64,000 nucleotides of DNA from Galaxea fascicularis. Its lineage: Eukaryota > Cnidaria > Anthozoa > Scleractinia > Euphylliidae. Numbering within the stretch: the first letter of the stretch is position 1; the number at the start of each line of letters is the position of its first letter. Of the stretch, positions 10,301 through 21,656 are shown one piece after another. Location of the stretch: assembly GCA_948470475.1 (NCBI GenBank), contig OX419341.1, positions 4,451,853 through 4,515,852 of the forward strand, read 5' to 3'. The notes beneath the pieces are model-generated. The model was given only the letters and a program-made list of their open reading frames with translations, was not told the origin of the DNA and did not search any database. The translations under genes and the position numbers were made by a program.

Positions 10301-11039
10301 AAAACCAACATTATTTTGATTTGATTTGACTTGATTTCGAGTTTATTTGATTTACAGTCTCCCCAATTAGTTGAGCACCAATGCTCGGCTAGAACGATTT
10401 GAGACTTAAATAAAGTTGTTATTAACATTACTATTATTATTAGTTACCGGTTTTGTAGTCTGAGTATGGTATGGCTCCGATGGCGATCAAAACTCTGGAA
10501 CTGTCTTACTGTAAATGTAACTGATTTCAAACCAAGTCGCAAATAATGAAATCTTTAAGACGAGTACTTACTAGTTCCAGCGGTTCGTGTTACCATAGTT
10601 TTGCCAATCTGTCGGATGGTGAACATGGACGGAGCCTTGACATCGTACCAATCTTTCTTGGTAAAGGGATCGACGCTAATAACACAACAAAACACTTAAG
10701 TTTACTTAATAACACATCACAAAGGCAAAATCAGGGGTAGGGAATCCATGCAGTCATTTTAACTTTGCATAATTTCAATTTTAAGAACATTTTAACGATT
10801 TTTGAGGTGAAACCTCTAAACTGCCAGTTATCACTAAGTGTATCCAAAGAAAAACATGGATTGCACATCCAGTTAAATCCGTTGCATGTTCTTGCCATCC
10901 GCCTGTTCTCCTCGAATAAAATGCCCCTCAAAATACAGAAAAATACTTTAATCGGAGTAGAAATCAATAAAAACGCCTACATTTTCTTTTTGAGACCCTT
11001 CTTTCCTTTGGTCAGCCTCTTGTTTTTTCCCACCGCCAT
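7357..11039 (-). CDS. RPS3A: 40S ribosomal protein eS1 (S3a)
   Basis: Structural protein of the small ribosomal subunit near the mRNA exit region. Six exons on the minus strand join in frame to 260 codons: 10981-11039, 10572-10675, 9428-9615, 8294-8502, 7801-7910 and 7357-7469. Each junction has GT/AG. The product starts [15 protein letters not shown] and contains [91 protein letters not shown] and the C-terminus FEPPVQESV, all closely matching animal eS1 (human 264 aa). The last exon is only about 37 codons and is easily missed. A CCCTCTTCT tract about 28 bp upstream of the ATG, behind a TATAAT-like box, looks like a TOP start. A SINE (10143-10440) lies in intron 2 and a perfect hairpin (9197-9236) in intron 3. 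The gene is divergent from RRP8. Confidence 0.97.
9197..9236. repeat. perfect 17-bp hairpin in RPS3A intron 3
   Basis: TTTTATCTTGCATGACT, a 6-nt loop AACAAG, then AGTCATGCAAGATAAAA. The stem has no mismatch. No box C/D or H/ACA signature could be assigned around it. Confidence 0.8.
10143..10440 (+). repeat. tRNA-derived SINE, Nin-DC-like family (copy 2)
   Basis: Head GGAGTAGGATTGGCACAGTG with GTGGTGAGAGTGC, then a B-box-like GGTTTGATTGCC, then GAGAGGTTTTTCTCCGGGTC, CTCCGGTTTTCCCC and CTCAAAAACCAACA. It ends in a TTGATTTGA-rich and then ATT-rich tail. It sits in RPS3A intron 2, antisense to the gene. Confidence 0.85.
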
Positions 11040-11195
11040 GATGGATCGTGGATCGAGCAGAAGAGGGTATTATAAGCCTCGCTCTGGGGCAAATCATTTT
11101 GCGAGAGCGCTGACCTCATATGACCAACTTTCAAATATGGCGGACAAATCTGAATTCGCACGTGCATACATGTATATTGTAAAGCCGTGCTTTTA
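11040..11195. promoter_or_regulatory. shared divergent promoter of RPS3A and RRP8
   Basis: Only about 156 bp separate the two start codons. On the minus strand CTTATAATA is followed by the pyrimidine tract CCCTCTTCT (about 11067-11059), which resembles the TOP initiator of ribosomal protein genes. On the plus strand no TATA box is obvious before the RRP8 ATG at 11196. The pairing of two ribosome-biogenesis genes suggests shared control, which is inference. Confidence 0.6.
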
Positions 11196-14100
11196 ATGAA
11201 ATTAAACACAATGCAGAGTTCCTTTGAAGTACTAGAGTGGGAAAGTACGTCAAAAGAACAGGATTCTCTTGTTCAACGATTGTTTGGTGAGATTTCTGAC
11301 TTTTCACCGATCAAGACAACTCCATCAGTTTTTAGCCCAGTTTTTTCCAGCAGTGGTGGTTTCATCGTGCAAAGTATGAAGCTAACACCAAGCAGAGAGA
11401 AGAGAAAGGCGTCAAATGACGAGAAAATTTCAAGAAAGTTAAAAAAGAAACGAAAGGACAAGAGAGAAAAAAATAAATTCAAGACAGGTCAAAAGGTAAC
11501 TTGTCAACTCACCGAGTTAACCCAAGACAGCCAATCAGAGATCAGAATTGACAAGGACTGTGACGTGTTTGTCAGTTCTGTCAAAGAAACCAATGGTGAT
11601 GTAAGTGCTGACAATGTCAATCAAATCAATCAATTTAAGAAAGCAAAAAGAGGGGTCTTGCTTAATAGTAAGAGTACAACAACAACAACAACAACAGAAA
11701 AGCAGAAGGATAAACGAAAGGACAACAGACCAAAAAGTATTTTCAAAAGAGAGGACAGTTTGAGTTCTGAACTTACAAAAAGCTTTGAGGAGTTTAGTAC
11801 TCACAGTGTCAACCACGTGGAACAGGATGCAGAGAAAGCGTCTTCGAAAACAGCAAGTGCAGAATTTGATGTAAGGAAATTACGTGAAGAATCTGCTGAG
11901 CATAAAATGAAGAAGGCAAAGAGAAAGAAGGCAAAAGAGAGGAGAAAAGAGGTTGCAGGTCAAAAGAAAACTGCAAATCAAGAAGGAAATGATGGGAGTA
12001 CCACTAAGGTCATTAGTAGACCCCCTGTTTTTCAGAATAAATCAAGTCTTTGTGAAAAGATGACAAAGCAGTTGGAATCTTCAAGATTTCGCTGGATAAA
12101 TGAGCAGCTTTATATGACAACAGGAGATGAAGCAGTTACTATGTTCTCTGAAGACCCCAGTTTGTTTGATATTTATCATCGAGGTTTCACTAATCAAGTT
12201 AAATTATGGCCTGTCAATCCTGTAGATAAAATCATTGAGTGGCTGCGGAAAAGGTAAACTTGAGTCAAGGATGCATTATTGAGGGCCTGTATTTGAGTAA
12301 TATGAAAAGAGGCTGAAGTTTAGGATCCAATTCTTGAAATCCTGATAAGTCAGGTCATCCATAATAAATGTAAGGCTTCAAAATATAAATGGGGATATAA
12401 CCAGCACTTACCTCTACTATGCTAGATGAGGTTTTATGGGTCTTTATGTAGCCTGTTCCAGGCTCTCAGATAGTGGAGGTGGGCAAACAAGACTGAGTAA
12501 GCAAAAAAATTGAGCGGGGACTGGGGTAGCAGTCCCCTCTATTTTTTACGTCATTCTGCTGGTACTATTGCACCCTGTTTTACTATCTGAACACCTGAAA
12601 CAGGCTAGTAATTATGGCGATATGAACTTTCGTAAGTTCAGTGTCGTGTGGCCCACACATTACCACTGTCTTGACCTTAACAATTATTACTCTAAGCTAA
12701 ATGGTAAAAAAAATGTAAACTATTACATACCTTCCAGTCCATTTGTAGTACAGGGTCATGAGTTTCTAACCCAGCAGTATTGAATAATGAGCGTAAGACT
12801 ACAATCGTGGTCAAGAGTTGTTGGGAAAGTTGCGTGCATCACTTCACTTTGCACCTAATTCGATTGTTCGAACTATTAGCTGTACTATTTGGGAAATTAC
12901 ATGCTCTTGTGCCCCCCCCCCTCCCCCATATTGAATTTTGGGGTTCTTCATGGGGTTCTTCATGCAAGAGAAGTCACCATTTTCTTCCTGGAAAATCCAA
13001 CATTGATAAGGGGGAGGGGGTTATCTCTAAAGTGATGCTACCTTCCCAACACTTTTGTCCAGGATTGTAGATGTACTTTCTCCACAAAAATAATGAACCA
13101 GGCAAAGCTAGACGGTTGGTATGCTACGTTGTCTGCTTTTGTTCTAAACCCATAACAATATTAACTTTAATAATAATTTTTTTTTCAGACCTAGCTCTGA
13201 TGTAGTTGCAGATTTTGGTTGTGGAGAAGCAGTCATTGCTCAGAGTGTCTCAAATAAAGTTCACTCATTTGATCTTGTTGCCAAAAACAAATTTGTTACA
13301 GCATGCAACATGGCAAAGGTTAGTTATTGTACATGTAATTCAGGATTCATATATATTTACTTTTGGTTTGGCTAATGTTTTTTCTGGTATTGGTTGCACT
13401 CAAAACCCCCTCATTTTTAAATAACTAACTGGTTTGCTTGTTGAATGCTGATTAGCTCATTGTAAATTGTTTGCTTCTGTGGTGATATTAGTGCACTGTT
13501 ATGTAATGATACTGTCTATATTATTGTCAGTAACTACATGTACTTTGAAGAAATCAAAATTATTTTTTTCCAAATAAAGTATATTTTGGCTCAGAAACAT
13601 TAATCTGAATCTGTACAGGTCTATTCATCATAATCTGTAAGAACATCAGTAGCAGAAATTCCATGTAATAAGGACCAAAGTTTTGCTGATTTCTTGTTAT
13701 CTACTACAGTACATGGTGTAATCCAATTCACCTGTCAGTTCAAATGTCTTTGTTTTTATTGTAGGTACCTTTAGATGCTTCAAGTGTTGATGTTGCTGTG
13801 TTTTGTCTTTCACTAATGGGAACAAACCTTGAAGATTTCTTGAGAGAGGCCCATAGAGTTTTGAAACTTGGGTAATATTTGTTTGTTTTTGTTTCCAATT
13901 TTCATGGTGACTTCATGCACAACAATGAAGTGTCTCTCGTCACATCCATCGACCATGTTTAGAATCTTTTTTCTCTACTTAAAATTTAAATGGTGACTGC
14001 TGGCTGACAAAAACAGAAGCCAATTAAATCATCCTTATGATGTGACATAATTAGCATTTGTCATATTTGGCACCTAATTTAACACATATTGCCAGGTTTA

Positions 14101-15264
14101 TAGTATGTACATGTGACTGGTGAAGGCATCCTGTTGTATTAAAGTGAAGGCAATCTAGTGAGTATAGACAAAGTTGTGTACCTTATTATAATGATCTTTG
14201 GTATGAATGCACACTTTGTTGTCATGTTGTCTTCTTAAGCTAGAAATCCTGCTTTTTACCACAATTCTCTTTTCATCGGGATGCGTGATTGAGCCTACCA
14301 GCCAAACATACTACAGAGAAAAGTTAGACCTACAAGATGATGACTGTATAACCATGTGATAAGTGGCAAGTCCCATCCTGGGTGAAAAGTACAGTAATGT
14401 TGCAAGTCATTGTTTTGATATATTGTTGTACCTCTGGAAATGTGGTAAATTACTTAATCTGTATGTCACTGTTCCCATTCTAGTGGTGTTCTAAAAGTAG
14501 CTGAAGTAACCAGTCGTATCAGTGATACAGCTGATTTTGCCAAGTCCCTCAAAAGATTGGGATTCAAACTTCAAAAGGAGGTAACTTTGGTTTTCCTGTG
14601 CTTTGTGTTAGTACACTCTAAAAATGAATGCCAGCTCTTGCTTTAAAAAAATCTACCTTTCAACATTATGCGATGACACTTGCTGAGAGGTCAGGGTTAC
14701 AAGTAATGTTTACAATATGAGCAGCAGTGTTGAATCACTACTTACAAACTCGAGGAGAAACTGAGAGTTTGTAGATGTGATACAACACTGATGCAAATAT
14801 TGTAAACTACTTATTTAACATCAGCATTCTGTGTTCATATTCATCAATTATTTTGGTGGTACAAGACATTTAAACATAGAAAATCAAACCAAAAGTTCAT
14901 GTACTGGTAGATCAAGAGAATGCCGTTTCAGACATACAACCATAGATTAAAATACCATTCCCTTTCTTTGTCCTTTATGAATTATTAATGAGTTGAATGA
15001 TATTTTCTACAGGCTTGTCTTCCCACCTCTCATAGTACCTTGTTTTGGGTGTATTTGAAAATACTTGGTGAAAGTCCTTTGTGTTAATTTTACTAAAACA
15101 GTGACATTTTGTCTCATTAAATTTGTGCTCTTGCCTCTTAGGATATTTCAAGCAAGATGTTTGTATTGTTTGATTTCATCAAGGATGAGGAATCAGTGAA
15201 GGCAGTTTCATTACACAAGCTGGATGAACTTAAGCTTAAGCCATGCATTTACAAAAAGCGCTAG
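11196..15264 (+). CDS. RRP8: ribosomal RNA-processing protein 8 (SAM-dependent methyltransferase)
   Basis: Nucleolar methyltransferase; in other eukaryotes RRP8/nucleomethylin makes m1A in large-subunit rRNA. Five plus-strand exons join in frame to 504 codons: 11196-12253, 13189-13318, 13765-13871, 14484-14580 and 15142-15264. Exon 1 holds a long, charged, low-complexity region rich in Lys ([13 protein letters not shown] and similar), as expected for nucleolar targeting, then [29 protein letters not shown]. Later exons give [10 protein letters not shown] (SAM-binding motif I), [38 protein letters not shown] and the C-terminus KPCIYKKR, a close match to the human C-terminal domain. A second ATG at 11211 is an alternative start. 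The frame is open upstream to 11187 but has no ATG there. Downstream lies a 112-bp satellite. Confidence 0.96.
14701..14815. repeat. imperfect foldback in RRP8 intron 4
   Basis: AATGTTTACAATATGAGCAG with CAGTGTTGAATCAC and ACAAACTC recur in inverted order as GAGAGTTTGTAG, GTGATACAACACTG and ATATTGTAAAC around a short GAGGAGAAACT loop. It looks like a very small MITE or a snapback repeat. Confidence 0.6.
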
Positions 15265-15528
15265 TATTTTCAAATTTAAAATGTGGCAAATGGGAGATTT
15301 TCCATATTGAGGATGCATCTCGGGATTTAGATGCAATTTTTAATAATTCTAAGTCAAAGAGTCTGCTCAATGGTTTCCTTGTTTCCACTGAAGGAGTGGT
15401 GACCATAGAAAAATAAAGACTACAGGAAGGCCAGCTTCTATGATGGCCATTTAATCAGACAGACTATAAATTGTGTCCATTGTCATGTCTACAGACACAA
15501 GGTAAGTTAGTTAAATACAAGTCAGTAT

Positions 15529-16411
15529 ATAGCATCTAGAATGCATTCTCCTCACTATCTTGAAATTAATGCAAATGGCTAACAACATTTTTGGACTGCC
15601 AGCCTGATGTAAAATGCTGTTGACTCTCCATTATATACATGTAGCATCTAGAATGCATTCTCCACACTATCTTGAAATTAATGCAAATGGCTAACGACGT
15701 TTTTGGACTGCCAGCCTGATGTAAAATGCTGTTGACTCTCCATTATATACATGTAGCATCTAGAATGCATTCTCCACACTATCTTGAAATTAATGCAAAT
15801 GGCTAACAACATTTTTGGACTGCCAGCCTGATGTAAAATGCTGTTGACTCTCCATTATATACATGTAGCATCTAGAATGCATTCTCCACACTATCTTGAA
15901 ATTAATGCAAATGGCTAACAACATTTTTGGACTGCCAGCCTGATGTAAAATGCTGTTGACTCTCCATTATATACATGTAGCATCTAGAATGCATTCTCCA
16001 CACTATCTTGAAATTAATGCAAATGGCTAACAACATTTTTGAACTGCCAGCCTGATGTAAAATGCTGTTGACTCTCCATTATATACATGTAGCATCTAGA
16101 ATGCATTCTCCACACTATCTTGAAATTAATGCAAATGGCTAACAACATTTTGGAACTGCCAGCCTGATGTAAAATGCTGTTGACTCTCCATTATATACAT
16201 GTAGCATCTAGAATGCATTCTCCACACTATCTTGAAATTAATGCAAATGGCTAACAACATTTTTGGACTTCCAGCCTGATGTAAAATGCTGTTGACTCTC
16301 CATTATATACATGTAGCATCTAGAATGCATTCTCCACACTATCTTGAAATTAATGCAAATGGCTAACAACATTTTTGGACTGCCAGCCTGATGTAAAATG
16401 CTGTTGACTCC
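15529..16411. repeat. 112-bp satellite, eight head-to-tail copies
   Basis: The unit begins TAGCATCTAGAATGCATTCT and runs through CACTATCTTGAAATTAATGC, AAATGGCTAACAACATTTTT, GGACTGCCAGCCTGATGTAA and TTGACTCTCCATTATATACA. Unit starts are spaced exactly 112 bp apart (15641, 15753, 15865, 15977, 16089, 16201, 16313), with an earlier first copy at 15529. Units differ by only a few bases, so the array is young. The last copy stops within CTGTTGACTCCA. It begins about 265 bp after the RRP8 stop codon. Confidence 0.97.
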
Positions 16412-17117
16412 ATTTGTTTTAGTTTTGTACATGTAAGTTTTTTGTTGTGATTGTGGAGACATCATAGCTTCATGAAAACTGGCAAAAACATTATCTAATT
16501 CTTTTCTCTAATGAAGGCTTGTAATAGCACAACATTTCATGTTTCTAGAGAGGTGTAAAAACTTTACAGAGAATGGAAGAACAAACAATGCAAATAATCC
16601 ATTTTATTTATAAATTCCTTGCAAAATTTTCAAACCAGTTATATAATATGCACATGTATTGTATAAAAACCCTATTAGTCAACCCCACTGTTTTAATTTG
16701 GTGTAAACTGAAATGTCTACATGCTTTGGTACTAAGAGAAGGTCACATCTACTATGAAAGTTCTATTAGCAGTGGCAAAAAAGATCCTGTCAATTTCCAG
16801 TATCAACACAGGTTCTTTTTCTGATCTCAGTATATTTTAGAAGTTGCTTCTTGGGAGACTTTTTTTAAAATATCAAGAGAGTTTCTGTGAAAAGTCATTG
16901 CCATGTTTAATGTTATGAGTATTGTTCTGCTTCCCGTCATTTTCTGATATTACTCCGAGAACTACAGGAGATAAAGGGGTGAAATGAAAGAGGGCTTGGG
17001 TAGGGTTTTGAACAAAATTAGACAAAAGAAGTATCTCAGAAAGTGTGGATTAAAATAATAGAGCTTTAACAGTGACTTGACTTGAAACTGTTCTTGATGA
17101 AATATTCCCTTTATATC
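16412..17117. other. no gene seen; between satellite and TPP1-like gene
   Basis: AT-rich unique sequence. The right part is probably the 3' untranslated region of the minus-strand peptidase gene. No recognisable repeat. Confidence 0.5.
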
Positions 17118-18833
17118 TCATTGGTTACTGAGAGCAGCTTTCAATAATGCTGGAAAGTTAGGACTTCCAGATCCTGTGACTGGATCCCAGCCAGTTGTGG
17201 CATAAAACCCTGTATCATGACTCAGACAACCTTCATTATGCCCAGTGGTTACATCATACAGTGAAGCTGCATTCTGATACAAGAAGGGGTTTAAGAATCC
17301 AAGGGCAGACTTCTTGTTGTGTAATCGTGCATCATTTAACAACGAAATGATGCCAGCCACAGTTGGTGTGGAAGCCGACGTTCCCAAAACACCTGGAACA
17401 GGGACCATGTTGTTGACGACCCAGAAGTGGTTGCACACTGCTGAAATATCAGGAAATCCTCTACCACCAGAATTAAAATAGGAAGATGGGGGAATGTTGG
17501 GCCCCGACTTTAGATACTGCTCGACAACATCAGTTTGATATGATGGTTGTGGGAAGATGTTGCTGAACCCACCACCGCTAATCTCGTAGCCATATTCACC
17601 AGATACTGTGAAGGGATCATTAAATGCTGTGCCACCAACAGTAGTAACATAAGGAGATGATGATGGAAACATTGGGCGGAATTTCTGCTTCTTACAACCA
17701 GCACCATTGTCACCACTCGCAAACAAGAATGACAGACCCCGAACAGCAGCCTTCTGAAACTCTACATTGATTCTGTTCATGTATGCCACATCAAGTGTAT
17801 CCTCATTGTCACTGTAGCTTACACTATGCACCCATGGGACAACTGAGTGATTGCTTATGCCCACAAGCCACTCTAAGAAGGGCTCTTGGGATTCATGTCG
17901 CCCACCAGTGCTCCAAAACCAAGTTGGCACCATAGCACCCAGACTCATGATGTACTGGGTGTCCAGGCTAGCTTCAATGCCAGAGCGTCCACTGTCTGGA
18001 CCAATCTCTTTTGTCATATTTTCCAGATGCTTGAAAGCACTACCAAAGAGATAGAAGAACTCCCTTAAATCCGTTGGGCTGTAGTACTGTTCCAAAAATT
18101 GTGCCACTGACTGGCGATTGTCTGGATGTGAGCCAACTGTGTCTGACAAATTATACCTCTCTCGTAACACACTTGGGAAGACACCAATGTGGATCTGGTC
18201 CCGCGTTAGCATGTTGTCCAAAAAATCCTGGTCAGCAACTCGGGGTATTGAAGGGCCGTTGACTGCTGGAAAGCGAAGCACCCCACCTACGAAGTCCACA
18301 TGAGAGGCAATGCTCCTTGGAACGGAGTACAGTTCAACTGAGCGAATGACGGGTTTATAGAGTTTTGAGTGCTTAAAACGGTAGAAAAGAGCACCATTAA
18401 GCAACGCCTCCGCAGTTCCGACAGACATCCGGCAGGTCATAAAATCTTTCGTGAGAGTTGAGCTGCATTCGCCGGTTGTGACGCCATGTTGACTCAGCCA
18501 GGACTGAACTGTAGACAGCGTTTCGTCGGATGGCTCGATCAGCCGCGTAAGGTTAGCAAGAGAGAGGTGATGGCCGTATTCTTCAGATCTTGGATCAGAG
18601 ACTTCCCAGAATATTCGTTCCAGAGATTCTAGGTTGCGCTGCTTGAGGGCAAACGTCAGTAAAACGTCTTCTGCTGAAGACAAGCGATCGAGTTTTTCCC
18701 ATCCCTCCACTTGCCAGGCCTTAACATCATGGGTTTTCTCCAGAAGAACATACTCTTCACTTTGTGGACGAGCACTGCAAAGTGTTAGGAGAGAAAGAAG
18801 AAGGGCAGTGCACCGAAACTTTGGGCTCCCCAT
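17118..18833 (-). CDS. tripeptidyl-peptidase 1-like (sedolisin family S53), intronless
   Basis: Lysosomal serine-carboxyl exopeptidase that removes tripeptides from protein N-termini. The chosen start at 18833 gives 571 residues (human TPP1 563) and a good signal peptide, MGSPKFRCTALLLSLLTLCSA. The open frame runs 63 codons further upstream to 19022, but that extension lacks any family feature. After a pro-domain, the catalytic domain shows GIEASLDTQYIMS (Glu287, Asp291), FASGDNGAGC (Asp375, oxyanion) and LGTSASTPTVAGI (nucleophile Ser486). The Glu-Asp-Asp spacing equals that of human TPP1 (272/276/360). SSPYVTTVGGT and GWDPVTGSGSPNFPALL also match. All catalytic residues are present. Vertebrate TPP1 genes have many introns, whereas this copy has none, so it may be a retrocopy. 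Which member of the TPP1 family it is cannot be told here. Confidence 0.93.
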   Translation of the reverse strand: MGSPKFRCTALLLSLLTLCSARPQSEEYVLLEKTHDVKAWQVEGWEKLDRLSSAEDVLLTFALKQRNLESLERIFWEVSDPRSEEYGHHLSLANLTRLIEPSDETLSTVQSWLSQHGVTTGECSSTLTKDFMTCRMSVGTAEALLNGALFYRFKHSKLYKPVIRSVELYSVPRSIASHVDFVGGVLRFPAVNGPSIPRVADQDFLDNMLTRDQIHIGVFPSVLRERYNLSDTVGSHPDNRQSVAQFLEQYYSPTDLREFFYLFGSAFKHLENMTKEIGPDSGRSGIEASLDTQYIMSLGAMVPTWFWSTGGRHESQEPFLEWLVGISNHSVVPWVHSVSYSDNEDTLDVAYMNRINVEFQKAAVRGLSFLFASGDNGAGCKKQKFRPMFPSSSPYVTTVGGTAFNDPFTVSGEYGYEISGGGFSNIFPQPSYQTDVVEQYLKSGPNIPPSSYFNSGGRGFPDISAVCNHFWVVNNMVPVPGVLGTSASTPTVAGIISLLNDARLHNKKSALGFLNPFLYQNAASLYDVTTGHNEGCLSHDTGFYATTGWDPVTGSGSPNFPALLKAALSNQ

Positions 18834-19742
18834 CTTCGAGCAACAGCCGCAGCGCATGAAACACCTGGTCCAAGTCGCATGCAAATCATGTGATTGTCCA
18901 CAGGCAGACCATCCTAACAATTTTGTGTGTACGAGTGCATGACGTATGCTATTTTTCATGTCAAGCGATCGACGAAAATGTGTATAATTAATGTTTGGAG
19001 CTGTGTGGAAATCTTGACCCAAATTTTGATGAAATGTATCCTTATGTTATTTTATAGCATTTATTTCTGGGTCGGTTGACTTCTCATCCGCTGCATAATA
19101 AGAATAAGAGAATAATATATTCATCAAAATTTGGGAACAACAGATGCAATTTCCGAGTTTTATGACACATTTTCGAGTCGATCGCTCGACTCAAAGCGAT
19201 ATCAACCGTTGCAAATCACAGTAAATAGCATCATATTTACGTCACGCTCGTCCACACACATAGATAGGATGGATTGCCTGTGGCTTGTCCTGGGACTCAC
19301 AGGGCGTTCTTTGGTAGCTCCTGTAAACATGGTAAAGGCAAAATTACTGAACGCTGATTGGCTGAGACAGAGGGCATTTTTTTCTTAATCAAGGGCATTT
19401 TTAGTAATCAAGAGGGCCGATTACTATGTTTTTTGTAAATCAGTTCAAACAAACTTTACAATGGTTAACGTGATTCATTTTAAACGAAATTTGTTGTTTT
19501 TTTGGCCAGGACTTTGGTTAAATCTCAATTAATCGATTGGTTGGTTGGTTAAATTTGATTGAAATTTGAGAAATGAATAAGCCGCATGCACGATTCCCAA
19601 ATTTATTTTGCCCTGTTAGTGGTAAACAAGTAATCGCATGTTTTCTCGTAAAATTAAGGATTAATCATCACTTGTGTTTTCAGAAGTTGCCAAAAGTTTG
19701 AAAGCACGCGTGATGATTAACCGTTAACTCGGCCCCATGCGA
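18834..19742. other. upstream flank of TPP1-like gene; no gene seen
   Basis: Contains the in-frame but probably untranslated extension of the peptidase frame (to 19022). The rest is AT-rich sequence without a recognised repeat. Confidence 0.45.
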
Positions 19743-19946
19743 TTACCTATACATATCGTAAAGGTCACCCACCGTCTTGAAAGCCCTGGGACAGTTGCCT
19801 TGTGCCTTGCAGAGAGAGTTGGTGGACTTTCCTTCGATACCATTCACCGTTCGTAAAAATTTAAACCGTATTTCGTCTTGAGCTTTGGTTGTTAAGATGT
19901 CGGGAATCGGAAGGCTCAAGGAAATACGACAGAGTTCTGGGGACAT
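19743..19946 (-). CDS. hypothetical exon or chance frame
   Basis: A 67-codon frame, starting MSPELCRISLSLPIPD and ending near CPRAFKTVGDLYDMYR. A splice donor-like ACG|GTGGGT occurs within its last codons, so the coding part could end near FKT. I do not recognise it and no partner exon was found. Confidence 0.2.
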   Translation of the reverse strand: MSPELCRISLSLPIPDILTTKAQDEIRFKFLRTVNGIEGKSTNSLCKAQGNCPRAFKTVGDLYDMYR

Positions 19947-20150
19947 TTCATAGCCAAAAAAAAAAAAAAAACAGGACGTGAAGAAAAATTTTTGTTTCGA
20001 TTGGTTGGATCTTTAAGTTGCATTTAGTTAGTCAAACCACGTTTGTTGCATTTGTCAGCCCCGTTTTTAATAAATCGTGTATATGCATGTGCAACTAGTC
20101 CCAGTGGAGTTTTCACGACACACTCGCCAAATAAAATACATTTGTTAAAA

Positions 20151-20240
20151 CTACTCTACTCTGCTCCGAGAGGTTTTTCTCAAGGAACTCCGGTTTTCCC
20201 CTCTCCTCGAAGACCAACATTCGATTTGATTTGATTTGAG
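20151..20240 (+). repeat. Nin-DC-like SINE, 5'-truncated (copy 3)
   Basis: Only the core and tail remain: TCTACTCTGCTCCGAGAGG, CTCCGGTTTTCCCCTCTCC, then GATTTGATTTGA. The tRNA-like head is absent. Confidence 0.8.
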
Positions 20241-21067
20241 GCGGGGCACAGGGCGGGGATTTGATCGATCTTTTTGGTCCGGGGGTGGGTCATGTGAATT
20301 ATCTTACTGTCCCGGGGGTAGGGATATTTGAATTTTTGTTAGCGCCCGCGGTGGGGCATCGATTTCGTTGAGACAGACTGGAGCCCGACTGGAACTGAAT
20401 GTATTTCCCGCTTTGCGCATGCTCGTTACATCTTGGCATCAGTGGCATAATAGCGGTCGTGCAAGTTGAGAGGAAGGTGCGTAAATTTTCTGTTTTTCTT
20501 CCATTTTGGCATTTGTATTAGTTTGATTTTTTGTATTTCAATGTTTCCGTGTTTCACGTTGTTCAAATGAAAACAAACAAAGAGAAATCTTGTCGATTTG
20601 ATGCCCAGAATCGTCCGGTATAGGAATCGATTTATACATGTGCTATGTCTTGGGAGTGCCGTGCGTACAAACATTTCACCACAGATCATTTCCCGAGGTG
20701 GGAAATTTGCAGTTATATTTGACGTAACATTTTTGCCCGGGAGTAGGGGATTTGACAGCCGAATTTTTTAAAATTAATTTCATGTTGGTGTGATGTCTAA
20801 CGACTCTACCGACACATTTAAATGTAGATGTAGATGTTTAGTATCAGTTTATCGTTTCATGTCTGTTTTAATTTGTAACGCAAGAACAATTGGTATGATA
20901 TTTGGTCATGTAACATGCCGTGATTGCGTTACTTTTTGGGTAAATGCCTTTAGGAGAAAACTGCTTGGGCTACTATCATTCATTTCCAATCCTAAATAGT
21001 GACAAATGCCAAACGAGAACAGTGGTAATAGGATTATAAGTGTAATATGCATTCCCTTTGATTTTCT
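20241..21067. other. no gene seen
   Basis: Includes a G-rich stretch with repeated CGGGGGT(G/A)GG and GGGGATTTGA motifs (20240-20360, 20690-20760), probably ends of an unrecognised repeat. No coding evidence. Confidence 0.4.
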
Positions 21068-21195
21068 GACGGTCTACCATAATACCATTTTAGCACGGTC
21101 TACCATCGAAGAGTAAGATATATGATATCCCAATAATGTATTTATAAGTGATCGCAATGGTAGACTGTGCTAGAATGGTAGACCGTTGAATTTCA
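21068..21195. repeat. short palindromic repeat
   Basis: ACGGTCTACCATAATACCAT and ACGGTCTACCATCG at the left are answered in inverted orientation by CAATGGTAGACTGTGC and AATGGTAGACCGT at the right, about 45 bp apart. Confidence 0.65.
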
Positions 21196-21234
21196 TAACA
21201 GTCCTTTGTGGAAATTAGTAATTAATCAGTGTAA

Positions 21235-21656
21235 GGCCCTGTTTTATACGTCGCAGTACGGACGAATATAATTGACTCGAATTTAATTATAGCGATTAAA
21301 TTCGTCTGTAGAGCGACGTATAAAACGAAGCCAAAAATTAGTTCGTCCAGACGTTTTATCCGTGTGCCCCACACGGATAAAACGTGTGAAATGCGTGTTG
21401 GCTTTAGACGTCGCACTTCAGACGTATTGAATTAAAGCCATAAATTACTCTTACTTTTTAGCATGGCGATTGCTCCATTGAACGGCGCCATTTTGCTTTT
21501 AATAGATGACCGCTAATGATTCACAGTGCGGACACAAACTACTTGTAACTGTATTTCGTTCAACGTATAAAACGACTCGGTACTAAATTCGTCTGCCAGT
21601 CGACGGAAAGTCGTCAATTAAATTCGTCTAATTAAATGCGACGTATAAACAGGGCC
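21235..21656. mobile_element. PIF/Harbinger-type MITE
   Basis: Ends GGCCCTGTTTTATACGTCGC and GCGACGTATAAACAGGGCC are inverted repeats. TAA flanks both sides (21232-21234 and 21657-21659), fitting the TWA target preference of PIF/Harbinger. The element is 422 bp and non-coding. Internal ACGTATAAAACG motifs repeat the end sequence. Confidence 0.8.

Noticed and set aside
11187..11195. Upstream extension of the RRP8 frame to 11187
   Set aside because: The first codons are GTG CTT TTA; the first ATG is at 11196, so the start was moved there.
18834..19022. 63-residue N-terminal extension of the TPP1-like protein
   Set aside because: It buries the signal peptide and has no family resemblance; the length from the inner Met matches the family.
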